Shown piece after piece: positions 33,156-45,900 of a stretch of DNA of 64,000 nt. Within the stretch, counting starts at the first letter, position 1. The number at the start of each line of letters is the position of its first letter. The stretch is from positions 44,323,111-44,387,110 of the forward strand of contig NC_092576.1 of the NCBI RefSeq assembly GCF_037975245.1. The letters are read 5' to 3'. Source of the stretch: Apostichopus japonicus. Taxonomy: Eukaryota; Echinodermata; Holothuroidea; Aspidochirotida; Stichopodidae. The notes beneath the pieces were generated by a model. That model ran no database searches. It worked only from the letters and a program-made list of their open reading frames with translations, and was not told the DNA's origin. The translations under genes and the position numbers were made by a program.

Positions 33156-34205
33156 ATATGAATAATATTATATGTGCATGCTGTATCAAATGTATAACTT
33201 GCATTTTGCAAAATGTGTCCAAAAACTTCCTTTTTATGTAATTATTAAATGTTTCTTTGTAAAGTTAGTTTCTCAGATGAAGTCAAGTTCAAACACCCAA
33301 ATATTGTTGCATTGATTTTCATCTATACCTTTACACCAAAAAATTACACAAAATGCAGCAACTAAATTGACTAATCTTATTATTAATTTGAATGTTTGTG
33401 GAATCAATAGAGAAGACCAATTTGTTCCTGTCACATCTTTATTGTGTATTCATTTGTAGTATCTCTGGTTTTCTTCATGACTCTGGCTTTGATTTCAACC
33501 ATGGTAGACGAACAACTATCATTTTCATTGAATTGAAGAAAACATCACAAAATAAAGGAGCTTTGTTTATCCACACTTCCTAGCTTGTTAAAAATTTAAC
33601 TTGCATATCCTGAATTGCACAATGGTATTTACTGATCCATTCTTTTTCCATTATGCTGTGTTAATAATTACATTTCATAATGAGCCACACTTTTTTCATG
33701 TAAAAAGCAATGTTTCTCACTTGGCACATAAATTGTTTGTACGTCAAATTGTGTTAAGTGTAGTAAAAGGCCTTGTATGAATAAAGAAATTGTATGAAAA
33801 TACATCCTAAAGAAAATAGTTAAAGGCTCTGTGTACTGTGCAGTTTCCTTGAAGAACAGAAAGTGATAACTGATGTTAGACAACCCCAGCCCCTGGACAT
33901 GAACTTCAGCCAGAGAACTTCCACACAGAGAATGGCACAGAAAACACCTAACCCTGGTAATTCCCAACTATCTTAAACTCATACCCCCTAGCATTTTCTG
34001 ATCAATTTGGTGGGGCAACTTTATTTGTCTGAGGAGAGAGCTTTTGCATCAAACTGATTTAAAAATGTCCTTTATTGGTGATGAACATACTTTGAAAACT
34101 GGAAAGCAGGTTTTCAATTGGCCAGGTCGCTGCTTACCAGCTGAGCTTTCTTTTACTTTTGTCAGTCTATGGCTTATTGTACTCCAAGCCCTTTTCATGT
34201 TCACA
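33156..34205. other. Gene-free stretch
   Basis: AT-rich. Frames at 33392-33583 (plus) and 33668-33967 (minus) have no recognised domain and no convincing splice context. Confidence 0.4.
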
Positions 34206-34211
34206 GTGAAT

Positions 34212-34626
34212 CATGCATGAGACTCTTCCGCGGAAACGCGGATTTCCGATTTTTTTTTTCCATTTTCGCGTTTTTTCTCGTAATTCGCGTTTTTTATTAT
34301 TTATTATTATTTTTATTATTATTTTTTTATTATTATTATTTTTTTTTTGTGCCGAACATGCTGGACTGTGAAGGGAAGGAACACCGAATTTGACCAGTGG
34401 TGGAATCAAGTAGCACAAAGCAAGCAAAAAAGCCTTTTTTTGGTTCAAAAAAGCTAATGGATAAATTATACAAGCAGAAATTCCACACTTTTTTGGCGAG
34501 TTACGTGATGTGATAGATTCCAACTAGAGTCCACCATTTTGCATCTAAGCCCCCCTTAAACCCCTCCCCCAGGACGGCGATCGATAAATTTCAGATTTTT
34601 TTTTCCCCGGCTCAGTCTCATCCCTG
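34212..34626. mobile_element. MITE, 415 bp, 6-bp target duplication
   Basis: Left end catgcatgagact (34212-34224) and the complement of the right end caggGATGAGACT (34614-34626) match at 11 of 13 bases. Direct copies of gtgaat flank the element at 34206-34211 and 34627-34632. The interior is T-rich and A-rich with ttcgcgttttttctcg and (ttatta)n runs, non-coding. Confidence 0.7.
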
Positions 34627-34632
34627 GTGAAT

Positions 34633-35340
34633 GTAGCTGATGTAAGTAAGGTGAAATGGGGTACCTCTCCTATTATTTCTTGGTAGAAGACATCCGTAAA
34701 TGTAGCAATTTGCAAATGTTGTTATTGATGCAAAGCATTTCATGTCGCAGTGTTATTTGACACCACTGTCCTCAGGTACGCAATGAGCAGGGACATCTCA
34801 GAGGGGGCAAGTGGGGGTGTCTCACTCCCCAATCTTGGTAAAACTGACAGTAGTTGGAAAATTTGAGTGCCGCAGTCGGAACTTGCCGACTGTCGCACTA
34901 TAATTTACCTAGGCCTATTCATATATTCTTTTGATTGTGAATGGCCTAAAAATTTCGGTTAAGATTGACCTTTAATCAGTCATATTTACGTTTTCCTTGC
35001 CACTTTGAGAAATTGTTTCTCGCGATCTTTATACTCCACCATACAAAACTTCTTAAGATTTTGAATACTCTAAAAAAAAAGGCCTAATAGAACATCTGTA
35101 CAACGTTCGCCAGCTTCAACGTGGTTTATCTATGTACTAATTTTGCTATTGGGTGGGATGATCCTGTTCGCTAGCAGGCTGGCTTCAAATAAGTTCAGGA
35201 TATATTTGGTCTGTGGAATACAATAAAACACTCAATGCTAATCTACGGAAGCTTAAAAGTGCCATCAACATAAGGAAAACTTTGCCCTATAAGTTGGACA
35301 TTTTTCAGTAAATTGTTAAGATAACAACAATAGAATCTTA
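34633..35340. other. Gene-free stretch
   Basis: AT-rich with nothing recognised. Confidence 0.4.
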
Positions 35341-35344
35341 TCAA

Positions 35345-35625
35345 AAATCAGGAAAATGTTGGATTGCTCAGTTGCTTTAACTGAGCAATCCAACAATTTT
35401 CTGCAAAATGTTTAATTGACAACTTATCATACCTCGTCAATTGGACAGTTTGCTGCAAAATGTTCAATTGTTCACTTCATTCCAACTGAGCAATTGGACA
35501 TTTTTCTGCAAACTGTTTAATTGACATCTTATCGTATCTCGTCAACTCAACATTTTCTGCAACATGCTTAATTTTTCACTTAATTCAAAATGCCCAGTTG
35601 GAATGAAGTGAACAATCAAACAATT
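35345..35625. repeat. Compound inverted and direct repeat block
   Basis: A perfect 16-bp hairpin (GTTGGATTGCTCAGTT at 35358-35373, loop of 5, complement at 35379-35394) opens the block. A perfect 22-bp inverted repeat pairs 35467-35488 with 35595-35616. Two direct copies about 106 bases apart carry ctgcaaa[ac]tgtttaattgaca and tatctcgtcaa. It looks like a small foldback element that has duplicated internally. Confidence 0.75.
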
Positions 35626-35846
35626 TCATGTAAGTGATGAATAGCCCACCCCTTCCCCAAGAAATAATATTAAGCGCGCTAGGAAAAAGCACTGTATTTT
35701 TGGCAATTTACTATGTCGTCAAATAATTTGTTGCCAAAAAAAGAGAGATTTTTTGAGAAAAAGTGGTCCAGGAAAGAACGTGGACACGAAAACCAAACTA
35801 CCGAACGACTGATCCGCTTCCAACCCCAGTCCCCTTGCACCGGTAC

Positions 35847-36000
35847 TGTGACTGTTACATTAACATAGCTTTTGTAGTAAGTAGTCTATGTAGCCTTCAA
35901 GCAGATACATTATACTCAGTTGCTTATTTGGTTAACCAGAGTGATTAATAAGTTTGTGAAGTGAGGGCCAGTGGAACAAATGTATCGAAAAAAGGTTGAA
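35847..36000 (+). repeat. Left fragment of the first ~860-bp satellite monomer
   Basis: From tgactgttacattaacatag to gtatcgaaaaaa this matches the corresponding part of every downstream monomer. It is separated from the rest of the array by a ~990-bp insertion. Confidence 0.85.
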
Positions 36001-36987
36001 AAGTGCAGTCGCGAAAGATGGGATGACTGACAACTGACCGTAACGTTGACAACAGAGATTTCTTTTTCCTTTAACCTGTTTCAGGAACATTCAATAATTT
36101 TGAATTCAAATTCATCAATATGTACAACCTAATTCATAAATCAAATTAAGTTCTATTAATGCAATAATTCAAATTAAATTGAAAAAAATGAAACTAAATA
36201 GTGAAAAAAGTAATTTAATTACACTGAGAAAAAGGTACACAAAGAAATAAAGACCTGCAAGCAAATTACAACAACCATCAACTACTTTAAATCAAAGGGC
36301 ATCCCCTCCCTCATAATTAACACATCATACAAATGACCTGGGACGTGATATTTCAGGTCTGCACTTCCATTTGTTTTAATAACAAGGGAGCTATTTACTA
36401 TATGGGTCAAATTTTCGAGGTGAGTGGTCGGAGTCTGGCCCTCAGCCCCTAAAGTTATGTTAAAAAGAATACAGAGGTCTACTATGTGCACAAGATTTTT
36501 CATAGGGGTATAACCTGCCAGTGTTTCAAATATTCCCTACGGAGTGGGTGGTAAGGGAGGGGTGATATTGAAGCAACTCGACAAAAGCCGTAGCCCCTGT
36601 AATCAACCGCACACCATGTATCCCAAGTAGTGGCCTCCAGTCTTATCTTCGATAGTTATATAGTTCGATGCAATAATATAATTTAAAGGAAAATTCGTGG
36701 TTCAGCGGTTAGAGTGTCCGCCTCACAATCCTTAGGTTCCAGGATCAAAACTCCGTCAGGAGCCAGATTCTCTTGACCTATTCATAAATCGCTGCAGTGC
36801 AGTGGTGATGTGCGGAGTCTTCCGTGGATTTGGTATTTCTGGTTTGTGATCTTGGGAAAAGGGATTTGTGTCTGTTCTTTTCTTGCTTTCGAAATAAATT
36901 TGTTCGCTATGACTACACTGCAGTGAAGTCGAATGGTGTGCTTTTGTTTACCCCAGTATATGAGAAAGTGGTCAGATGTTGGAGCTG
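36001..36987. other. Insertion splitting the first satellite monomer
   Basis: In intact monomers gtatcgaaaaaa-gttga runs directly into tggggactttaaaaggcgg. Here about 990 bases intervene between those two landmarks. The insert is unrelated to the satellite, contains a tRNA-like segment at 36694-36760 and no supported gene. Clear terminal repeats or target duplications were not found. Confidence 0.65.
36694..36760 (+). ncRNA. tRNA-derived SINE-like head (tRNA-Val-like)
   Basis: TGGTTCAGCGG at 36698-36708 fits the RNA polymerase III A box, and GATCAAAAC at 36743-36751 fits the B-box core (GWTCRANNC). Between them, tccgcctcacaatc resembles the anticodon arm of tRNA-Val(CAC). The acceptor and T arms do not pair well, so it is not a working tRNA. 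A SINE head or tRNA pseudogene is the best reading. Confidence 0.55.
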
Positions 36988-39900
36988 TAGGATGGGGATT
37001 TTAAAAGGCGGTCCCGGGAGCAGGAATGGCAGAGAATTCACACTCCTGCCTCGTTATCCTCTGAACAATTATCGAAAATAGAAGGCTTGAAGTAAGCCGG
37101 TGTTCATCCATGATCTAACACGTATAGGGTCTCAAATAAGCTACTGTAAAGCTTCCTGATCCTTGGGTAACTTAACTAAACTAATAATTAGCCAGAGTGA
37201 ATACTGTTATGCTCGAAAACTAATAGGGTATTAAAGTGGTCGCAACCCCCGCCTGTACCCACAATGCCTCTGGTAGCTTTCCTTTACCTAATTTCGTATA
37301 CGCGACGCTCGAACTTTTTAGAACAGATGGTTGGGCTAGAGTGTTGGCCATGAAAGAGGGGAAGGGGGAAGGGCGGAGGGGTAAGTACGACCGTGTGAGT
37401 AGTTCGAAGTTTTTTAGCCCTTTTATTGCGCTTTTAAATGTGCCCCTCACAGTCCTGATGATATAATATTAAACTGATCATAGTTTATATTATTGATTAT
37501 TTTCATTTATCTTCAAAGTTTATTACATATCATATGTTTTGTCCCCGGAGAAATTACTCTACCACTCAATCCTCCCCACCGTAACCATAATTTTGTACTA
37601 CGAATACATGTTTGTATTTCTCCTTAAGGGAAGTTTTGCTTATTTCAACGTTAAGGAGAAATACAAGAAACCTGTATATAATTACAAATGCAAATTTTGA
37701 CTGTTACATTAACATAGCTTTTGTAGTAAATAGTCTATGAAACCGTTAAGCAGATAACTATACTCAGTTGCTTACTTTCTTAACCAGAGTGATAAATAAG
37801 TTTGTGAAGTTTGTGTAATATCAAAATTAGTAGGCTTGAAGTAAGCCGGTGTTCATCCATGATCTATCACGGATAGGGTCTCAAATAAGCTTCTGTAAAG
37901 CTTCCTGATCCTTGGGTAACTAAACTTAACTAATAATTAGCCAGAATGAATACTGTTATGCTCGAAAACTAATAGGGTATTAAAGTGGTCGCAACCCCCG
38001 CCCCTACCCACAACGCCCCTGGTAGCTTTCCTTTACCGATTTTCATATACGAGACGCTTGAACGTTTCTGAACAGATGGTTGGGCTAGAGTTACCCATGA
38101 AAGTGGGGAAGGGGGAAGGGGGAAGGGGAAGGGAGGTGGGGTTAGTGCGACCATGTTAGTAGTTCGAAGTTTTTCAGCCCTTTTTTTGCGCTTTTATATG
38201 TGCCCCTCACAGTCTGATGATATAATAAATAATATTAAACTTATCATAGTTTATATTATTGATTATTTTCATTTATCATCAAATTTTATTACATATCAAA
38301 TGTTTTGTCCCGGGAGAAGTTACTCTACCACTCAATCCTCCCCACCATACCCATAATTCTGTACTACGAATACATGTTTGTATTTCTCCTTAAGGGAAAA
38401 TTGGCTTATTTCGACGTTAAGGAGAAATACAAGAAACCTGTATCTAATTAGAAATGCAAATTCTGGCTGTTACATTAACATGGCTTTTGTAGTAAATAGT
38501 CTATGTAGCCTTCAAGCAGATGACTATACTCAGATGCTAACTTGCTTAACCAGAATGATTAATAAGTTTGTGAAGTGATGGCCAGCGGTACAAATGTATC
38601 GAGAAAAAAAGTTGATGGGGACTTTAAAAGGCGGTCCCGGGAGCAGGAATGGCAGAGAATTCAAACCCCTGCCTCTTTACCCTCTGAACAATTATCGAAA
38701 ACAGATGGCTTGAAGTAAGCCGGTGTTCATCCATGATTTAACACGGATAGGTTCTCAAATAAGCTACCGTAAAGCTTCCTGATCCTTGGGTAACTAAACT
38801 AAACTAATAATTAGCCAGAGTGAATACTGTTATGCTCGAAAACTAATAGGGTATTAAAGTGGTCGCAATCCCCGCCCCTACCCACAACGCCCCTGGTAGC
38901 TTTTCTTTACCGATTTTAATATACGAGACGCTTGAACGTTTCTGAACAGATGGTTGGGCTAGAGTTTCCCATGAAAGAGGGAAAGGGGGAGGGAGGTGGG
39001 GTAAGTGCGACCGTGTAAGTATAGTTTGAAGTTTTTCAGCCCTTTTTTTGCCCTTTTATATGAACCCCTCACATTCCTGATGATATAATAAATAATATTA
39101 AACTGATCATAGTTTATATTGTTGTTTATTTTCATTTATCATCAAAGTTTATTACACATCATATGTTTTGTCCCGGAGAAATTACTCTACCACTCAATCC
39201 TCCCCACCGTTACCATCATTCTGTACTACGAATACATGTTTGTATTTCTCCTTAAGGGAAGTTTTGCTTATTTCAACATTAAGGAAAAATACAAGAAACT
39301 TGTATCTAATTAGAAATACAAATTTTGACTGTTACATTAACATATAGCTTTTTTAGTAAATAGTCTATGTAGCTTTCAAGCAGATAGCTATACTCAGTTG
39401 CTTACTTGCTTAACCAGAGTGATTAATAAGTTTGTGAAGTGATGGCCAGCGGTACAAATGTATCGATAAAAAACTGATGGGGACTTTAAAAGGCCGTCCC
39501 GGGAGCAGGAATGGAAGAGAATTCACACCCCTGCCTCTTCAAGTTTCCCTCTGAACAATTATCGAAAATAGAAGGCTTGAAGTAAGCCGGTGTTCATCCA
39601 TGATCTATCACGGATAGGGTCTCAAATAAGCTTCTGTAAAGCTTCCAGATCCTTGGGTAACTAAAATAATAATTAGCCAGAGTGAATACTGTTATGCTCG
39701 AAAACTAATAGGGTATTAAAGTGGTCGCAATCCTCGCCCCTACCCACAACGCCCCTGGTAGCTTTCCTTTACCGATTTTCGTAAACGAGACGCTTGAACG
39801 TTTCTGAACAGATGGTTGAGCTACAGTTACCCATAAAAGAGGGAAAGGGGGAGGGAGGTGGGGTAAGTGCGATCGTGTGAGTAGTTCGAAGTTTTTCAGC

Positions 39901-42900
39901 CCTTTTCTTGCGCTTTTATATGGGCTCCTCACTGTCTGATGATAAAACAAATAATATTAAACTTATCATAGATTATAATATTGATTATTTTCATTTATCA
40001 TCAAATTTTATTAAATATCATATGTTTTGTCCCCGGAGAAATTACTCTACCACTCAATCCTCCCACCGTTACCATCATTCTGTACTACGAATACATGTTT
40101 GTATTTCTCCTTAAGGGAAAATTTGCTGATTTCAACATTAAGGAGAAATACAAGAAACCTGTATCTTATTAGAAATGCAAATTTTGACTGTTACATTAAC
40201 ATATAGCTATTGTAGTAAATAGTCTATGTAGCCTTCAAGCAGATAGCTATACTCAGTTGCTTACTTGCTTAACCAGAGTGACTAATAAGATTGTGAAGTG
40301 AGGGCCAGTGGTACAAATGTATCGAAAAAAACTGATCAGGAATTTAAAAGGCGGTCCCGGGAGCAGGAATGGGAGAAAATTCACACCCCTGCCTCTTTAC
40401 CCTCTGAACAATTATCGAAAACAGAAGGCTTGAAGTAAGCCGGTGTTCATCCATGATCTAGCACGGATAGGTTCTCAAATAAGCTACTGTAAAGCTTCCT
40501 GATCCTTGGGTAACTAAACTAAACTAAACTAATAATTAGCCAGAGTGAATACTGTTATGCTCGAAAACTAATAGGGTATTAAAGTGGTCGCAACCCCCGC
40601 CCCTACCCACAACGCCCCTGGTAGCTTTCGTTTACCTAATTCCGTAAACGAGACGCTTGAACGTTTCTGAACAGATGGTTGGGCTATAGTTACCCACGAA
40701 AGAGGGAAAGGGGGAGGGAGGTGGGGTTAATGCGACCGTGTGAGTAGTTCGAAGTTTTTCAGCCCTTCCTTTGCACTTTGATATGTGCCCCTCACAATCT
40801 GATGATATAATAAATAATATTAAACTTATCATAGATTATATTATTGATTATTTTCATTTATCATCAAAGTTTATTACATATCAAATGTTTTGTCCCCGGA
40901 GAAATTACTCTACCACTCAATCCTCCCCACCGTTACCATAATGCTGTACTACGAATACATGTTTGTATTTCTCCTTAAGGGAAAATTTGCTTATTTCAAC
41001 GTTAAGGAGAAATACAAGAAACTTGTATCTAACTAAAAATGCAAATTTTGACTGTTACATTAACATATAGCTTTTGTAGTAAATAGTCTGTGTAGCCTTC
41101 AAGCAGATAGATATACTCAGTTGCTTATTTGCTCAACCAGTGTGAATTTAAGATTGTGAAGTGAGGGCCAGTGGTACAAATGTATCGAAAAAAGTCGACG
41201 GGGACTTTAAAAGGCGGTCCCGGGAGCAGGAATGGGAGAGATTTCACACCCCTGCCTCTTTACCCTCAGAACAATTGTTGAAAATAGAAGGATTGAAGTA
41301 AGCCGGTGTTCATCCATGATTTAACACGGATAGGTTCTCAAATAAGCTACTGTAAAGCTTCCTGATCCTTGGGTAACTAAACTAAACTAATAATTAGCCA
41401 GAGTGAATACTGTTATGCTCGAAAACTAATTGGGTATTAAAGTGGTCGCAACCCCCGCCCCTACCCACAACGCCCCTGGTATCTTTCGTTTACCTAATTC
41501 CGTAAACGAGACGCTTCAACGTTTCTGAACAGATGGTTGGGCTAGAGTTACCCACGAAAGAGGGAAAGGGGGAGGGAGGTGGGGTCAGTGCGACCTTGTG
41601 AGTAGTTCGAAGTTTTTCAGCCCTTTTTTTGCGCTTTTATATGTGCCCCTCACAGTCTGATGATATAATAAATAATATTAAACTTATCATAGATTATATT
41701 ATTGATTATTTTCATTTATCATCAAATTTTATTACACATCATATGTTTTGTCCCCGGAGAAATTACTCTACCACTCAATCCTCCCCACCGTTACCATAAT
41801 GCTGTACTACGAATACATGTTTGTATTTCTCCTTAAGGGAAAATTTGCTTATTTCGACGTTAAGGAGAAATACAAGAAACCTGTATCTAATTAGAAATTC
41901 AAATTCTGGCTGTTACATTAAAATGGCTTTTGTAGTAAACAGTCTATGTAGCCTTCAAGCAGATGACTATACTCAGATGCTTACTTGCTTAACAAGAGTG
42001 ATTAATAAGTTTGTGAAGTGATGGCCAGCGGTACAAATGTATCGAGAAAAAAAGTTGATGGGGACTTTAAAAGGCGGCCCCGGGAGCAGGAATGGGAGAA
42101 AATTCACACCCCTGCCTCTTTACCCTCTGAACAATTATCGAAAACAGAAGGCTTGAAGTAAGCCGGTGTTCATCCATGATCTAGCACGGATAGGTTCTCA
42201 AATAAGCTACCGTAAAGCTTCCTGATCCTTGGGTAACTAAACTAAACTAATAATTAGCCAGAGTGAATACTGGTATGCTCGAAAACTAATAGGGTATTTA
42301 AGTGGTCGCAACCCCCGCCCCTACCCACAACGCCCCTGGTAGCTTTCGTTTACCTAATTCCGTAAACGAGACGCTTGAACGTTTCTGAACAGATGGTTGG
42401 GCTAGAGTTACCCACGAAAGAGGGAAAGGGGAGGGAGGTGGGGTTAGTGCGACCGTGTGAGTAGTTCGAAGTTTTTCAGCCCTTTTCTTGCGCTTTTATA
42501 TGTGCCCCTCACAGTCTGATGATATAATAAATAATTTTAACTTATCATAGATTATATTATTGATTATTTTCATTTATCATCAAAGTTTATTACATATCAA
42601 ATGTTTTGTCCCCGGAGAAATTACTCTACCACTCAATCCTCCCCACCGTTACCATAATGCTGTAATACGAATACATGTTTGTATTTCTCCTTAAGGGAAA
42701 ATTTGCTTATTTCAACGTTAAGGAGAAATACAAGAAACTTGTATCTAATTAAAAATGCAAAGTTTGACTGTTACATTAATATATAGCTTTTGTAGTAAAT
42801 AGTCTGTGTAGCCTTCAAGCAGATAGCTATACTCAGTTGCTTACTTGCTCAACCAGTGTGATTAATAAGTTTGTGAAGCGATGGCCAGCGGTACAAATGC

Positions 42901-45900
42901 ATTGAGAAAAAAAGTCGACGGGGACTTTAAAAGGCGGTCCCGGGAGCAGGAATGGGAGAGATTTCACACCCCTGCCTCTTTACCCTCTGAACAATTATTG
43001 AAAATAGAAGGATTGAAGTAAGCCGGTGTTCATCCATGATTTAACACGGATAGGTTCTCAAATAAGCTACTTTAAAGCTTCCTGATCATTGGGTAACTGA
43101 ACTAAACTAATAATTAGCCAGAGTGAATACTGTTATGCTCGAAAACTAATAGGGTATTAAAGTGGTCGCAACCCCGCCCTTACCCACAACGCCCCTGGTA
43201 GCTTTCGTTTACCTAATTCCGTAAACGAGACGCTTGAACGTTTCTGAACAGATGGTTGGGCTAGAGTTATTCACGAAAGAGGGAAAGGGGGAGGGAGGTG
43301 GGGTTAATGCGACCGTGTGAGTAGTTCGAAGTTTTTCAGCCCTTTCTTTGCACTTTTATATGTGCCCCTCACAGTCTGATGATATAATAAATAATATTAA
43401 ACTTATCATAGATTATATTATTGATTATTTTCATTTATCATCAAAGTTTATTACATATCAAATGTTTTGTCCCCGGAGAAATTACTCTACCACTCAATCC
43501 TCCCCACCGTTAACATAATGCTGTACTCTACCCCTCAATCCTCCCCACCGTAACCATAATACTGTACTACGAATACATGTTTGTATTTCTCCTGAAGGGA
43601 AAATTTGCTTATTTCGACGTTAAGGAGAAATACAAGAAACTTGTATCTAATTAGAAATGCAAATTTTGAATGTTACATTAACATATAGATTTTGTAGTAA
43701 ACAGTCTATGTAGCCTTCAAGCAGATAGCTATACTCAGTTGCTTACTTGCTTAACCAGTGTGAATTTAAGATTGTGCAGTGAGGGCCAGTGGTACAAATG
43801 TATCGAAAAGAAAAGTTGAAGGGGACTTTAAAAGGCTGTCCCGGGAGCAGGAATGGGAGAGATTTCACACCCCTGCCTCTTTACCCTCTGAACAATTATT
43901 GAAAATAGAAGGATTGAAGTAAGCCGGTGTTCATCCATGATTTAACACGGATAGGTTCTCAAATAAGCTACTGTAAAGCTTCCTGATCCTTGGGTAACTA
44001 AACTGAACTAATAATTAGTCAGAGTGAATACTGTTTTGCTCGAAAACTAATAGGGTATTAATGTGGTCGCAATCCCCGCGCCTACCCACAACGCCCCTGG
44101 TAGCTTTCGTTTAACTAATTTCGTATACGCGACGCTTCAACGTTTGAGAACAGATGGTTGGGCTAGAGTTACCCATGGAAGATGGAAAGGGGAAGGGACG
44201 TGGGGTAAGTGCGACCGTGTTAGTAGTTCGAAGTTTTTCAGCCCTTTTATTGCGCTTTTATATAGGCCCCTCACAGTCTGATGATATAATAAATAATATT
44301 AAACTTATCATAGTTTATATTATTGATTATTTTCATTTATTATCAAATTTTATTACACATCATATGTTTTGTCTCCGGAGAAATTACTCTACCACTCAAT
44401 CCTCCCCACCGTACCCATAATTCTGTACTACGAATACATGTTTGTATTTCTCCTTAAGGGAAAATTGGCTTATTTCGACGTTAAGGAGAAATACAAGAAA
44501 CCTGTATCTAATTAGAAATGCAAATTCTGGCTGTTACATTAACATGGCTTTTGTAGTAAATAGTCAATGTAGCCTTCAAGCAGATGACTATACTCAGATG
44601 CTTACTTGCTTAACCAGAATGATTAATAAGTTTGTGAAGTGATGGCCAGCGGTACAAATGTATCGAGAAAAAAAGTTGATGGGGACTTTAAAAGGCGGTC
44701 CCGGGAGCAGGAATGGCAGAGAATTCACAACCCTGCCTCTTTACCCTCTGAACAATTATCGAAAACAGAAGGCTTGAAATAAGCCGGTGTTCATCTATGA
44801 TCTAACACGGATAGGGTCTCAAATAAGCTACTGTAAAGCTTCCTGATCCTTGGGTAACTAAACTAATAATTAGCCAGAGAGGAGACTGTAATTCTCGAAA
44901 ACTAATAGGGTATTAAAGTGGTCGCAATCCCCGCCCCTACCCACAACGCCTGTGGTAGCTTTCCTTTACCGATTTTCATATACGAGACGCTTGAACGTTT
45001 CTGAACAGATGGTTTGGCTAGAGTTTCCCATGAAATGGGGAAAGGGGGAGGGAGGTGGGGTAAGTGCGACCGTGTAAGTATAGTTTGAAATTTTTCAGCC
45101 TTTTTTTTGCCCTTTTATATGAACCCCTCACATTCCTGATGATATAATAAATAATATTAAACTGATCATAGATTATATTATTGATTATTTTCATTTATCA
45201 TCAAATTTTATTACATATCATATGTTTTGTAGCCGGAGAGATTACTCTACCACTCAATCCTCCCCACCGTTAACATAATGCTGTACTACGAATACATGTT
45301 TGTATTTCTCCTTAAGGGAAAATTGGCTTATTTCGACGTTAAGGAGAAATACAAGAAACCTGTATCTAATTAGAAATGCAAATTCTGGCTGTTACATTAA
45401 CATGGCTTTTGTAGTAAATAGTCAATGTAGCCTTCAAGCAGATGACTATACTCAGATGCTTACTTGCTTAACCAGAATGATTAATAAGTTTGTGAAGTGA
45501 TGGCCAGCAGTACAAATGTATCGAGAAAAAAAGTTGATGGGGACTTTAAAAGGCGGTCCCGGGAGCAGGAATGGGAGAGAATTCACATCCCTGCCTCTTT
45601 ATCCTCTGAACAATTATCGAAAATAGAAGGCTTGAAGTAAGCCGGTGCTCATCCATGATCTAGCACGGATAGGTTCTCAAATATGCTACTGTAAAGCTTC
45701 CTGATCCTTGGGTAACTAAACTAAACTAATAATTAGCCAGAGTGAATACTGTTATGCTCGAAAACTAATAGGGTATTAAAGTGGTCGCAACCCCCGCCCC
45801 TACCCACAACGCCCCTGGTAGCTTTCGTTTACCTAATTCCGTAAACGAGACGCTTCAACGTTTCTGAACAGATGGTTGGGCTAGAGTTACCCACGAAAGA

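Noticed and set aside
36694-36760. Functional tRNA-Val gene
   Set aside because: A and B boxes fit, but acceptor and T-arm pairing is poor, so a SINE head or pseudogene is more likely.
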